Assembly: GCA_037447655.1 (NCBI GenBank)
Contig: JBBHKE010002674.1
Span: forward strand, 124,001 to 188,000
Reading direction: 5' to 3'
Origin: Zygnema cylindricum
Taxonomy: Eukaryota; Streptophyta; Zygnematophyceae; Zygnematales; Zygnemataceae
Length of the DNA stretch: 64,000 nucleotides
A program made the position numbers and the translations under genes. A model generated the notes under the pieces. It had not been told where the DNA came from, ran no database searches, and worked only from the letters and a program-made list of their open reading frames with translations. Positions 21,860 through 34,706 of the stretch are shown piece by piece (within the stretch, counting starts at the first letter, position 1; each line of letters opens with the position of its first letter).

Positions 21860-24800
21860 AAATCGGCACTTTGGAATGTGACGGTTGTAGACGTGGGTAC
21901 ATCTTGTTACGACTGAAGACTTATACGAAACTTACGACGATTAGTGACGCCTACAAAAACAGCGACGATTGTAGACGCCTTAGTTTTTTTTGACACAGTA
22001 GATGTTTAGGTTTTTGTGACATTGTGACGTCATGCTCACCTGTGACAACGTCGACGTCACTGTTTCAAGAACTTTCCGCCATGGTTTCTTGATTTCGTTT
22101 TTCGACTTTTTTCACTCGACTTGAAGGACACGGGAGAGGTGACGACGACGTAAAATTTTGCAAATGACCCATGAATGAAAGTGTAGGTCCGAGACCCGTG
22201 CAAAAAAAAAATCGTACATGCATGTGATGAGCATGGAAAAAAATAGCGAGTACTCTCCCTCGTCCTAAAATTTTCCCACTCGTGTGGCGCGTGCGTGGAT
22301 CGTTTGTCATTCTTTGTTTGGGTGATACTTTCACTAAAACCCGTCGCGAGGCGATTTTTTATACAATTTATGGGTTGGATTCTCTTGCCCGGGGGTCGAA
22401 AAGAGGAAAACGCCAAAATACATCCATATGACAACAAACCTGGAGTACATCCGAAGTATTGAACTGACGTTCAGTGTATTGTGGTGAAATTGATTTTTTC
22501 GTACGATTAGTGTTTTTCTCTTTCGGAACTAAATTTTTGGGGAAGACAACGAACAAAGTCGATAATTCGATACATAGGGACACCCCCTTAAAGTGGTGAC
22601 ATTTACATACGCTACACAGTGAATCGCTACTTGTGTCAATAACAATAGTTAGGCGCCCCCAGATTTTGACCCTCGAACTGAAAATATAATTAGGGTGCAG
22701 TTACATCAAAAGAAAAGTGAGGTATATCACCTAATTTTGTACTTGTTCGTACAATTTTGGTTGTTTTTCTATGAGTTTATTAAAAATATTTTTCAGTGAG
22801 TTTATTAAAAACAACATTACATAAGATACAATTATAATTCTCTAAAGGTACGGGAGAGAACATTGACCGTCCGTTTACATTTTGATCTGCATCTGCAAAG
22901 CAATTGCTCCATCCGCCTCTGTAATGATGAATGTGAGTACACCATCACATAACCCGTAGAATCGTTACACGTGGACGATATAGACTCGTGCGAAAATTAA
23001 GGGTGGGGCTTCATCAAGCAAAAAATGAGGTTGTTTGTTTTAAAACTTACCTTTTTGTACTACAACGTATCGCTTTTTTTTATTCTTTTTGTAAAACATG
23101 TTTACTGGAGATTCAACAAGTTTAACCAAACTTTTGGGCGAAAATGTCGAGCGTCCGATTTTGAGTTTTAGAATCAAACGCTCCTTCCGTCCACTGTTTG
23201 GACGGTCTTATCAACTGTCTCTAAGAGGACACTCGTCGCACAATGGACGTGTGTATCAGTACGCTTGGAAATTAAAGACGTAATCCACGGCGGACAAGCG
23301 ATTACAACCTAACAATTGGCAAAGGCCATGTGCCTTTGTACAAAGTGTATTCAAATCGACTGGAAGCGACCAAAAAAAATTTGCCGAACGATATGCTTTG
23401 ACGCTTATAATTTATATAGTGATAAAGTACGCACGTATAAAAGTTAACATTTAATACGGTTTTACAAATATTAAATTTCACCCGTCCGTACAAATACGCC
23501 GTTCAAATTTCGTGCTTCTCAAATCTTTTAATATTCCCAACCATCTAAACAAGAACCTACGTGGTTCCAATTGAAATAGATCATCTAGGCGAAAGGTGCC
23601 TTACTCGCACTACTTGATGGATAAGTGATAAAAATATCACTGCTAGTAAACGTGTCCGTACGATTACTGGAAAAGCCTATTGGACGACGACCCATTAAAA
23701 CCACATAAAATTTCACACGTTGCAACGGCCACGTGCCTTCTGACAAGGTAGACCCTATTGTACAGTAATCCACCAAAATCCAACAAATAGTCTTTGCCAG
23801 AAGATATCCCATCACGCTCTTTTTGTTTTGAAAAGACAAGGTTGTAAAAGCAAGCGTTAAAAACAAGAGAGCGTTTGCGAAAACAACAAATGCGGATTTG
23901 AGCGGTACAATGACATAGTACGCATATTTTATACAACGATGTATTACAAAACTATAGATTTCATATTGAAATTGGTCAGTTTGAGAATCTTTGAGATTTT
24001 GATACCTAGAATTTTAAATTATGTGGTATCACTCAAATCAAGACAAATACCACTCAAATAAAGACACTTATCTTTATAGATATTACCATATATAATTGAG
24101 TCCTCTATACAAAAATGTTGTTGTCCATACAGTTACAAAGACCTCTTGATGTAACCTCACCTTTAATAGCTCTAATTACTCTTTCGTTAATATATGTAAT
24201 TTTTAATTAACGTTAATAAGGGTGACGCTCCATCAGTACACCGCGAATCGTTATTAGTGTCAAAGTTTAAATTATGTTGAAGAAAATTTAACGTACTTGA
24301 TGCTAATTAAGAATTTGTTTTTTTTTTTTAAATATAGTGTATTCTAATTTCGTCGTTAATGCTAATTTGGGAACAACAAAAATGGAATATTTGTCGTACG
24401 ATTATAAACATTAATATATGTATCCGTACAAAATGTTAAAAATCGTACGCCGTCGCGAATTTAAAACATCCGTATATTCCATACGAATTTACATTTAAGA
24501 CTAATCCCGTTTTTTTTAGCGCACATTTCATGCGCACGCGTCTGATTTATTTCATTTTTTTTATAAATTTTCACTTGAAAAGGTACATTTATGTACGGTC
24601 TGACATCGACCATACATTTCAATGCCATTTAAAATCATTTGATGACCCTGTCTGTTTTGTTAAACAATTTTTCATTTCTTATTTATCACCTTTCTTTTTA
24701 GCCTCTACGTTATGATAATTAGATCCTTATAATTAGGAATAGGGAAAAGTATAAAAAGATAAGACATCATCACGTCATGGATTTATAAACTAATTGGTCT

Positions 24801-27800
24801 TTTTAGTGTGCGATTTCACCAAACACCATGAGAACTCTGTATGTGTACGGAAAGACTTAGTACTCACCAGAAAGTAGTGGCAGTTTATGTGACGATCTGA
24901 GTTCATAATCAACCAAGAGATCGAAACCATTTAGTGCCAAAAACGATTGCCAGGCAGTCAAGCAAGATAGTCATGACATGATGATGACGGTATGACGGTA
25001 GGTTCAAACAGTAATGTGGAGAGAGGGCCAATGTTAAAGAATTATAAAGGGAAATCGTAAAAGCTTATTGTATGTGTTTCGCTACTTTAAATCGAACATG
25101 AGACTTCAAGTTAGGAGTGGGGGGGTTTGAGAGGGAGAGTTAGATGGAGACTTAGGACTTAGCCTAACTTTGTGCATTGGTATTTTTTCTTATTGTGATT
25201 AATGATCATCGAACGGCAAGTGGCCAATATATTGCGTGGTGACAAATAAGTTCTATTAGCCGGTTTATTTGTATCTAGTACTGTATTCTATAGAGTGCCA
25301 TAATACATACTGTGTATAATATGTCATGTCAAGTATCACAGACGAGTCCCTACTTTGTACAATGGTAGTACAAAAAAAATCCAGAGTGCGCAACACTTAT
25401 GTACATAAAATAATGCAAAACTTGTGATGGGGGGGTGTAACAAAGTGGCATTCCATAAGATCTCTCTACTTTGTCCAAATTGTAGCAGCAAAGTACAAAA
25501 CAATTTTTGTCTTTTTAATCAACTGATTTGTAGAGTGCATTAGTAAGCACTAAGCACAGTCTGCTTCTCGCAATCGATATATACATCTAATTTATTTTAT
25601 ATATCGTAGTTTCTTACTTTTCATTAACAAAAGTATCACGTTACAATTAGTAAAATAATATTAAATTTGGACTAAGCGACATTATGTTGAAAGGCTACGA
25701 GCTTATAAAAACCAATGGTACACTACCAAAACCTTCAAAATTCAAAGACGGTGTATTGAACAAGTATATCGAGTATCAACAAGTGAATATCGACCATCGG
25801 TAAGAGGCTGCCAGTACACAACACTATATCATGAATTGTTATTAGTTTTAACATCACAATATTGACCCCCCTAAATTAGGTCTCCTGAACCTAAAATAGA
25901 ATCATTATCACCATTCTCTTGTTTACTCTAATATAGGTAAGGTTAAACTAGTGTCATTACACTAATTCAAGAGGTCTTCAAAGTGTGTAGTTACGAAATG
26001 TATCACGCCGTAAGAAAACTCCTAGATATTTTGAACTTAAGTGTAGATGACGGCGTCGACAAGTGAAATTGAGAGGCGTTCCTCAAAGAAAGTACTCAGA
26101 TTTGTTTCAAAGATAAAAAATTAGGGGAAATCGCTCTAACTTGTTATCACGTGTTCAAACGTTAGTATGTGAACTTAGACTATAATGGCTACACTATGGG
26201 AATGTGTAGATAAATTTCTATGATCTGAATTAATTAGCGTCGATGTTTTGTTGGGTTAGGTCACTAAACTCAAAGATATTGTTAGAAACAGTAATGATTG
26301 CGATCACGTTGTAGCTTAGCCCCATCAGAGCACGTTCGGTCCAAAGTGAGGTTGTTTCACAAAATGCGAATGGCAGCTTCATTGATTGCGATAGCCGCGG
26401 CAATTGAAACGGGTCACTCTTTTTGCTACTTGTGTAACTTACGATAAGAAAAGAAAAAAACACAAGATTCACAATAATTTCTTGTAAATATTAGATGTCC
26501 TTTATAGACATCAAAAAAATGTAAATGATTCGTCCCAATTTGATAGCTGGTCTAAGAAAACTTTTTAGCCACGTAAAACAGCCGCTAAAAGAGTATTCAC
26601 AAACATTCTTCCCTTGTTGCTTTTACTTTTTCTTCTACTTGCCATCCGTTGACAATCTGTCTATCATTTTGTACAACCTTACTTCGGACCAAAAAGTTCC
26701 CTGATGAGGCTTAGCCTTTAGCCAACAGACTCAAAGTGGAGTGCAAGTTTAGATAGCCAGAACTCAACAACATGCGAATTGGTGTGCAATTCTAGATAGC
26801 CTGAGGTCAACAACTCTCAATCTGGGGTGCAAATTCAAATTGTCAGAAGCAACAACAATCAAATTCGGGTGCAGGTTTAGACAACCACAAGTCAACAACT
26901 CAAATTCGGGTGAAGGTTTAGACAACCATAAGTCAACAACATCTGGCTACTTGTTCCTGTTTGACGTTGGAGCGGTTTTATGGAGCGGCTAATGAAAAGC
27001 TTGTGTCGCATTGTCCATGTTGGAAGCCGAATTTGTTTCAGCGGCGGCGGCACGGAAAAAAACAACGTGGATACGAAAATAGCTCACAGATCGGAGCACA
27101 AAGCTTTCTGGTCAACGATGATTCTGTGTGACAATCAAGGGTGTACCTCATTGTTTTCAAACAGTTGAACATGACAATAGCAAATATATTGCTATTTGAT
27201 CTCATTTTATCAAAGAAACAACTGCGACAGAAATTGTGGAATTTTTTCAAGTCCGAACAAATCAGATGCGAACAGATATGGTGGCAAAGGGATTGTCCAA
27301 TCAGGAGTCGTGTCTTTCCGTAAACTCTGCCATTGATGGTAAAGATTCATCCAAGACTTTATTGGGAGTATAAGAGGTAGTGGAAGCCTGTATCTAAAGG
27401 GAGCATAAGCAATGGATGGCAATTTGAATCGCAAGAGAAGGATACAATCAGGGGCGCCGATGCCGTAAATTAGAGAAGAAATAAGGGTTCAGTGCATGTA
27501 CGATAGAAAAATGGTTATTTGGTTGGAAATTGGTTTTGAAGCTTCAATGTGTAGTGATACTTTTATTGTACTTTAATGATTTTAATGTAGGTCGTTATTT
27601 AGTGTTTACTTTGCCGGCGACTGTGCGCTCAGGGATTGCTGAGTCGGGATTATTCAGGAATTACTTTTGACTCCTAACACAAGCGTCAGACTAACATTTA
27701 AGGCATAAATTAATCTGATGAAGTTTGTCAAAAAGGTCGAACGTTTCGTGTTTTATCATCTATTGTTTTTAATGTTGCGCCTAAAATTCCAATCATGTCC

Positions 27801-28245
27801 AAGCCCAATACATTTGATGATGCACTTTATATATATTTTTTGTTGGGCATGTGTGGATTTATATTTCTTTGAGAATCTAAGGGACTGTTTAGAATTTTGA
27901 TCTTCGTTCACTATTTTAGTTGTTATTTTTTTTTTCTTCCCAATATTATTTCCCTATTTAGGCAGTATCTTTATTTTCTTATTAGCTCTTCAAATGTTGT
28001 GTGAGAATGTTATGGATCACTTTATGATTTACATTTGTTGCGTGTCTTGTTCTTTTCGGAGGTGTTTAGATATAAAATTGAGACACATTTATGAACGTGC
28101 CTCTCTCCCCCTTTCTCCCTTCTTATACATATACCCCTCCTATTCTTCACATCATCCTTTCCCCCTCCCCTTACCCCTCCCCGTTCCTCTCCCCTTGCGC
28201 CCCCCCCCTCCCCTCCCCTCAACCTCAACCTCAACCTTTCTTCTT
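21860..28245. other. Gene-poor stretch with orphan transposon ends
   Basis: No gene is recognised. Single CACCG-family left ends occur at 22615 (CACAGTGAATCGCTACTTG) and 24239 (CACCGCGAATCGTTATTAG), without clear partners. A decayed hAT-like right end lies at 25814-25828 (ACACAACACTA), followed at once by a decayed CACCG-type end (ATCATGAATTGTTATTAG). Open frames here are short and of no known type. Confidence 0.4.
26723..26940. repeat. Minisatellite, about five units of 41-43 bp
   Basis: Each unit starts CAACAAC and contains a version of TCGGGTGCAGGTTTAGACAA followed by a CA-rich end. The last two units are nearly identical and the first three more diverged. Confidence 0.75.
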
Positions 28246-29237
28246 TTCATGTGAAGGTCATGGCAATGCTTGCCTTAAAAGTGTGAAGTGTAAGGACCCT
28301 TCTCCTTCCAATAACAAAACTTCAAATTTGAAGGATCAATTATATTAACGAGAGAAATGGTTGTGTGAGGCGGTTGCCCAAAAACCTTAATGAGCTTCTT
28401 ATAATCATGGTCGACGATCGGATAATCGTGACACTTGTCGCGATTTCTGGTCATTATTCCATAGGGTCAAGGGATCCTTTGATAGGTGCATTAGACGAAG
28501 GACTCTATCGTTTTGCAATGACTTTGGGTTTTCCTGTCTAAAAATTTGATTTTATTGCGAAGGCCCAAAAAATGTCGGAGGTGAAGAAACGCCATGAAAA
28601 TGTAGTTTTGGAACGATATATTTTCACGAAGTTACAAATTCGAAACCAGTAATTGTTTTAAAAATTTTGAGAAAGGGGTATCACCTGCTTTGGACGGATG
28701 TGGATATTGTTTGGTTTTCAAGATCGCATAAAGGAATTTTATGATTATGGTCCACATACATTTGTGGTCCAATGCGACGCTCGTAAGGAAGAAGAACCCG
28801 CAAATTTTCGCGTTAGGTCGATAAATTTTGGGTTTTATCTTGCAAGAGCTGAACCTTTAGTGATTAGTGCACGTGAGACTACCATTGAACATGCGAAGTA
28901 CAAAGATGAGTCCGAACAACCATGTTTTTATAACGTTTTATGTGGAGACAAGAAAGAACGAGTAGTTCGGGATAATGGATGTAATTGGGAGGGCTTGATA
29001 ACCATTTTTATGAGTAGAGATTTGCACCCAAATGGAGGTGTCTGCAATCTTTGGGATAAGAATATAACAAAGGAGGCAAAAGTTTTCGGATGCGCTACGA
29101 TTGATAACAATTATGTAAGCGGCTTAATTCTTAAGATTCGTAGACTTAAGAAATATAAACTCTGGTTTTGGAAGGAGAGGACAAGAATGTGTCTCTACGA
29201 TGACATTGTTAAAAATGAAGATCGTATAAAGCAGTGA
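28246..29237 (+). pseudogene. Broken copy of the GT77 exon
   Basis: This is homologous to exon 2 of the gene at 8627-11054, in the opposite orientation. It starts at the splice acceptor position (GTCATGGCAATGCTTGCC) and keeps a pyrimidine-rich tract before it, so it arose by DNA duplication, not from spliced RNA. A stop follows at about 28347, pieces are missing around 28390 and 28460, and the frame shifts near 28720, just after the sequence for WTDVDIVWF. From 28730 one frame is open for about 170 residues (GFYLARAEPLVI, HPNGGVCNLWDK) to a stop at 29235-29237. No counterpart of exon 1 is seen. It is not expected to make an active enzyme. Confidence 0.85.
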
Positions 29238-29620
29238 ACTGAATCTCGACTTGTTTCCTGGGAGATGGTGTAGATGTTTCGTGTTCACGTATGTGATGTT
29301 TGGTTAGTGCAGCTTTCTCTTTGTTGTTCTTTTCGTATGGGTATAGGTGTTGTTTCGTGTTAGCGTAATGTGATGTTCGGTTTAGTACGACTTTCTTTGT
29401 ATTGTTCGTTTCATATGGTATAGATATTGTTTCGTGCGTAGGATATTGTACCCTGCTTTCGGTCTAGTGTATGTTTCGTTTCGGTGCAAGAGTGGTTGCG
29501 TTGGTGTAACGTCAAAGCGTATGATATTGAAAAAAGGTAATTTGTATTCAATCTCTTTAGTTAGTCTATGGTCATTCAACAATTTTCATACTATTCTTAG
29601 TCACTCCGAATTGGCAGGCA

Positions 29621-29745
29621 GCCATGGCTGCCTCAAGCAGATAAGAAGACAGGATGAAAACACAACCCTTCCAAAAGATAGAGCCATGGCTGCCTCAGAC
29701 AGATAAGAAGACAAGTAGAAGACACAGCCCCTGCAAAAGATAGAT
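29621..29745. repeat. 62-bp tandem duplication in the decayed LTR
   Basis: GCCATGGCTGCCTCA...AGATAAGAAGACA occurs at 29621 and again at 29683. It lies in the part of the LTR where other copies read CCATGGCTGCC once. Confidence 0.75.
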
Positions 29746-29784
29746 TGGCAAGAACCTAACGGATAACTGCCATACAAATTAACC

Positions 29785-30932
29785 TGAAATTTTATAGGCT
29801 TTATTGCCATACAGAATTCGAAAATCAAAAGAAGCTAATCTAGATAGTGCTCACTCCAAGTTTATATAAACCTAAATGATTGACCCCTTTACAATCAGAA
29901 CCCCATTAAAGCTTCATCCATGTGAAACAAGACTTTCTGTGTGCTGAGTTCCACAACAGAATACAAAGTTAAAATATGTGATTTGGATACATTCACCCAC
30001 TTTGACTTTCCCTTAGAAATGCATCCACCTAGGTAGGCAAAAACTCTGACTAACTACACTCTTTTGTAGCTTCGACTCCCTTGAGTCTGGAGCAAAAAAA
30101 ATCACTGAAAATGGCCAAGTAAATTAATAGTTATGGCTGGCCAAAGTTTGCCATTTATACAAGATGCTTTCCGGGAGAGGCGGCTAACTACCCGAAATAT
30201 TCTAAGTCCTATTCCCTCTCTAAAACCCATTCTACTAAAGTACAGCGCTAATCACAAGACTATACCGTACAGAAAAGTACAAGCGTCGGTGTACTTTCTG
30301 TACGGCAGCTGTACGACAGGCCATACAGGTGACATCTGTCACATCGAAGCTTGTTGTCTTGCACTCCGAAAATTCCGCAACCACGTACGATGTCGCCACG
30401 TGTCATCCGAAGTGGCGGCGCCCGAAAATGCCAAGGCGGCCATTCCGGAATCCTGGCTTTCACCACGGTCGTCAATTTCACATCGCCTTTTTATCCAAAC
30501 CGTCGAAACAAATGTCCGTAACATTTGTTTCGTGCGGCATAAAAGGTACTGCGGGTTCTATGTCAAATATTCCGTCCTAGCAGTTCAATGGAATCTTTGC
30601 CCTGTATTTATTCAAATAGTTATCGTACCCTATATGCCCTAGCATTGATCCTATATTTCTAGATAAAGGTATCATCTACCGGATAACATAACAGACGTTA
30701 GGTACCAGGATCAAATCCCGGAGCCGACAATCTGTTTGGCATAGACTAAGTAGTAGCCTATTTTTTGCCACCTTAGACAGCATAGGCAGCCATGGTTCTA
30801 GCTCCCTCTCCAGTCTTCAGTGACTGCAACAAGTATGGGGACTAGAGAGTGGGGCGAGAAGCAGACTGCCTTTGCTTTATTTCTTCCTTTTATTTTTCCT
30901 ATTCAAACTTAGAAAATACATAACTTTCAACA
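29785..30932 (-). repeat. 3' LTR of the reversed Gag-only element
   Basis: In element sense it starts TGTTGAAAGTT at 30932 and ends at 29785 with AAATTTCA. A tRNA-like module lies at about 30670-30730 and reads forward on the plus strand (GGATCAAATCC at 30708). Confidence 0.85.
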
Positions 30933-31244
30933 CTCCCCTTATTTTCTAGTCTACTTTTCTGCCAAAAATATTTTCCTTCTTTTCTTTTTCTTCTTTCTTT
31001 TCTTCTCATAAAGCTTTAAGTGAATAACCTTATATTATAATAAGTGTATTATATGAGTCAAAATAATTATTGCAACTTGTTGATCACTCATTTTATTTCG
31101 CATGCCAATTTTCATAAACCCGAGCTCATGGAGCAAGGATTTTATCCACCTCATCTATTTTTCATTAAAGCAAAAAACAATTTCTGTCTTGCCATTCAAA
31201 CCGCTAGCCCCATCTCGAATCTGCACCACACACCCTGATGCTAA

Positions 31245-32808
31245 CCCTTTTACGGGTACACCTTCATAAATGCCATCACTCCCTTTAGTGATGTCAAACC
31301 CATTACCCCCAAAAAAAAACTTTCCTCACTCTCTCCCATGGATTTCTTTCCACTCTCACTTTCTAAATTTATTCCCAATAAGTATTTCTCCTTCCCTAAA
31401 CCTTTCATTAAATATTCCTATCCCCTATCGTTTAGAACCCCCTCTAGATTTACTTCTCCCCTTTCCTCGAAATCCGTTGAAGTCTCCCTTTCCGACGAGT
31501 TTTGGTTTCCAAAATATCTATGAAATTATCCTCATTAATTTTCTCTTTGCTTTTTTCACTTATGAATCCTAGATCTGACATTCTCATATCTAAGTCATAC
31601 ATTGTACACTCCTCGACATCCTCAAATACCTCCTCTCTCTTTACTTCCCTTACACCTCCAAAAGCACACTAATGCCTTCGTGGAATTTTTGTGTACTTTT
31701 CTCTCTTCTCTATTCTACCGATGTGAAGAAGCTCCAAGATTTCTTCATCCTCTTTCTCGTCTTCCCCTTCTTCCTCCTCACTCACACCCCAACTTCTAAG
31801 TTTTTCCAAACAAGGACACTCCTCCATATAGTGACCCGGTTTTCTACAAAAGAAGCAAACCCGTTTTTTCAAAGCTCCCCTTTCTTTTATTCTCCATCTC
31901 TTTCAACCAAAGTTCTGATAAGGTTTACTTTTGTCTTTCTTCCTCTCATTACGCTTTAGCTCGTCACGGCCGTTTCTCACATCACGCTTCCGCCATTCAC
32001 CACCAACTGTAAATGCAGTCTCGTTGTCACTTTCCATTCAAAGCTCCAAAGTGCTTTCCCTCACAAGAATTATCCCTATGGTAATGCTCCAAGTCCACAA
32101 GGAGACATCCATTTCCTGCATACAATAAATGAAGTATTTGTACTCATTTGGGAGCTTCATGATTTGTGTATTAATCTTTCTATCCTAAGATTTTACATAT
32201 CCTGCACTAGCAAGCTCAACATATAACGCACCAATATCATTGCAAAACTATATCATGCTACCGCCTTTATAAACATAGGTCTCTATTTGTTGTTTTACTA
32301 AGTGTTGCCTCTGTATAGTCTTACTCTTATAAATTTGAATTAGTGTTTCCCAGATTTTGGAAGACTTTAAATTTAGACTTTAAAGAGTGATTATGGACTT
32401 AGACACATATCTAAGTATAAGATGTTTTGCTATAGTGTTTTTATATTCCCAAATTTTCCTGTCATTTTCTTTAGTTTTTGGTTCATTTATAACCCTCACA
32501 AATGGAATCGTAGCCGAGAGCCTAACTCCCCTCATTATAGGTGTCCCTTTATCCTTCTCCCATTTTCCCCTTCCACGGTAATGATTTTCCCTTCACCTTC
32601 CAATGCATCTGAACTCCGGTTAGTTTTCCGGAGAGCCCTAGAAGATTCTCCATAGTGAGCTACTCTAAAGCCACTTGGCGAACACCTCACTTATCCCGAA
32701 ATAATTCCTCGCAAATGCTTCTCGAAAAGCAATCCCTCCATCGTAAACTCCAAGTAAGTGAAGTCTGTTCCATCAAACATAGACACCCTAGATAATGGGC
32801 CCATATCC
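31245..32808 (-). pseudogene. Gag and deleted Pol remnant of the reversed element
   Basis: In element sense it begins MGP-type Gag (VSMFDGTDF), passes through the UBN2-like region (FCNDIGALYVELASAG) and the zinc knuckle CFFCRKPGHYMEECPC (about 31815-31865), then the linker FGGVREVKREEVFEDVEE. Numerous stops interrupt Gag upstream. The RT/RNase H remnant after the linker is out of frame and stop-rich. Confidence 0.75.
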
Positions 32809-33953
32809 TGAAATTCTATGGGCTCTATTGCAACATAGAATTCGCATATCAAAAGAAGCTAATCTAGATAGTGTTGACTCCAAGTTTATATAAACCCAAA
32901 TGATTGACCCCTTGAAAATCAAAACCCAATTAAAGCTTCATCCATGTGAAAGAAGACTTTCTGTGTGCTCCGTTCCACCACAGAATGCAAAGTTAGAATA
33001 TGTGATTTGGATAAATTCACCCACTTTGACTTTCCCTTAGAAATGCAGCCACCCAAGCAGAGAGAAACTCTAACCGACTACAGTCATTTGTAGCTTGGAC
33101 TCCTTTGAGTCTGGAGCAAAAATAATCACTGAAAATGGCCAAGTAAATTAATAGTTATGGTTGGCCAAAGTTTGCCATTTATACAAGATGCTCTCTAGGA
33201 GAGGCGGCTACCTACCCGAAAAATTCCAAGTCCTATTCCCTCTCAAAAACCCCTTCTACTAAAGTACGGCGCAAATCAGAAGAGCATACCGTATAAAAAA
33301 GTACAGGCGCCAGTGTACTTTTTGTATGACATCTATACGACAAGCCATACAGGTGACATCTGTCACATCCGAGCTTGTCTTGCACTCCGAATTTTCCGCA
33401 ACCACGTAGGATGTCGCCACGTGTCATCCGAAGTGGCGGCGCCCAAAAATGCCAAGGTGGCCATTCCGGAATCTCGGCTTGCACCACGGTCTTCGATTTA
33501 ATATCGCCTTTTTATCCGGACCGTGGAAACAAATGTCCGTAACATTTGTTTCGTGCGGCATAAAAGATACAGCGGGTTCTATGCCAAAGATTCCGTCCTA
33601 GCACTTAAATGGAATCTTTGCCGTGTATCTATTCAAATACCTATCGTACCTTATGTGTCATAGCACTGATTCTAGACTTCTGGATAAATCTATCATCTAC
33701 TGGTTAATCTAACAGACGTTAGGTACCAGGATCAAATCCCGAAGCTGGCAATCTTTGTGGTATAAACTAAGTAGTAGCCTATTTTCTGTCACCTTAGACT
33801 GCATAGGCAGCCATGGTTCTAGCTCTCTCTCTAGTCTTCAGTGACTGCAACAAGTATGGGGACTAGAGAGTGGGGCGAGAAGCAGACTTCCTTTGCTTTA
33901 TTTCTTCCTTTTAATTTTCCTATTCAGACCTAAAAAATATATAACTTTTAACA
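32809..33953 (-). repeat. 5' LTR of the reversed Gag-only element
   Basis: In element sense it starts TGTTAAAAGTT at 33953 and ends AGAATTTCA at 32809, next to the primer site. The would-be gag start codon reads ATA (IEPIEFQ) in place of ATG. A tRNA-like module lies at about 33690-33755. Confidence 0.85.
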
Positions 33954-34706
33954 TTACCATCCGATTATTTGGTAGGTCTTGATGAAGCATTACGTCTATG
34001 GGATGTGTTAATTATTTAAACACTGACGCTGTGACACAATTCACTAAATAGCTTACGGAACAAAATAAACATGAAACGTGCAGGACCGCATGAAATACAG
34101 GACCACACGAAATAAACAAAACGACATTTAATTTCAACGGACGAAATCAAATGTCGTTTGCGATCGAGAGCTCGCAGAGGAGCTGAAATTCTGGAGTAGA
34201 TATTTTGCGGTTTGCAAGCCAACGTTGGTGGACGATACATGGCGAGTTATGATTGGAAAGCGGATATTACGTGAGGAGCAACTATGGCTCAGGAATTGAC
34301 ACTCGTCAGCTGAGCGCCCATGCTGTCCTATTGCCGTACAAAAAATACAGTGGTACCTGTACTTTTTTGTACCTTACAGTCCTTTTATTGGCTAGGTACA
34401 CTATTAGTAAGTTCAGAGTGGGAGCTTAGGACTTAGAAAAATTTAGGTAGCCATCTCTCTCCCAAAGTGCATCTATATTTATAGGCCATCTTTGGCCAAC
34501 CATAACTTAATTCTCAGTTGAGCAATTTCAGTGATTCTTTTAGCTGCGGACTTAGGGGAGTCCCGATACATAGGGGTGTAGTCGATCAGAGTTTTTGCGT
34601 GCCACGGTGGCACTTATTCATTGCTAAAGTCAAAGATGCAAATATTATCATAGAGGCTTCATAAAAGCTAGACATTTTATGGACTAATAGAGGTCACAGA
34701 ATTACA

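Larger units (their letters stand above)
29785..33953 (-). mobile_element. Gag-only LTR element inserted in reverse
   Basis: The LTRs are 29785-30932 (3' in element sense, 1148 bp) and 32809-33953 (5', 1145 bp). The flanks TAACC (29780-29784) and TTACC (33954-33958) match at four of five bases. On the minus strand the internal region has a primer site GGATATGGGCCCATT (32808-32794), Gag, a zinc knuckle and the same deleted RT/RNase H remnant as the 2031-6198 element. A purine tract (AAGGGGAG) lies at 30933-30940. It sits inside the LTR of the decayed copia. Confidence 0.87.

Noticed and set aside
22057-22437. 126-residue minus-strand open frame
   Set aside because: It has no recognisable domain, no splice or promoter context, and an overlapping frame of similar length. 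Not called.
28091-28348. Pro-rich open frame before the GT77 pseudogene
   Set aside because: It is the same intron pyrimidine tract read through the old acceptor into the decayed exon.
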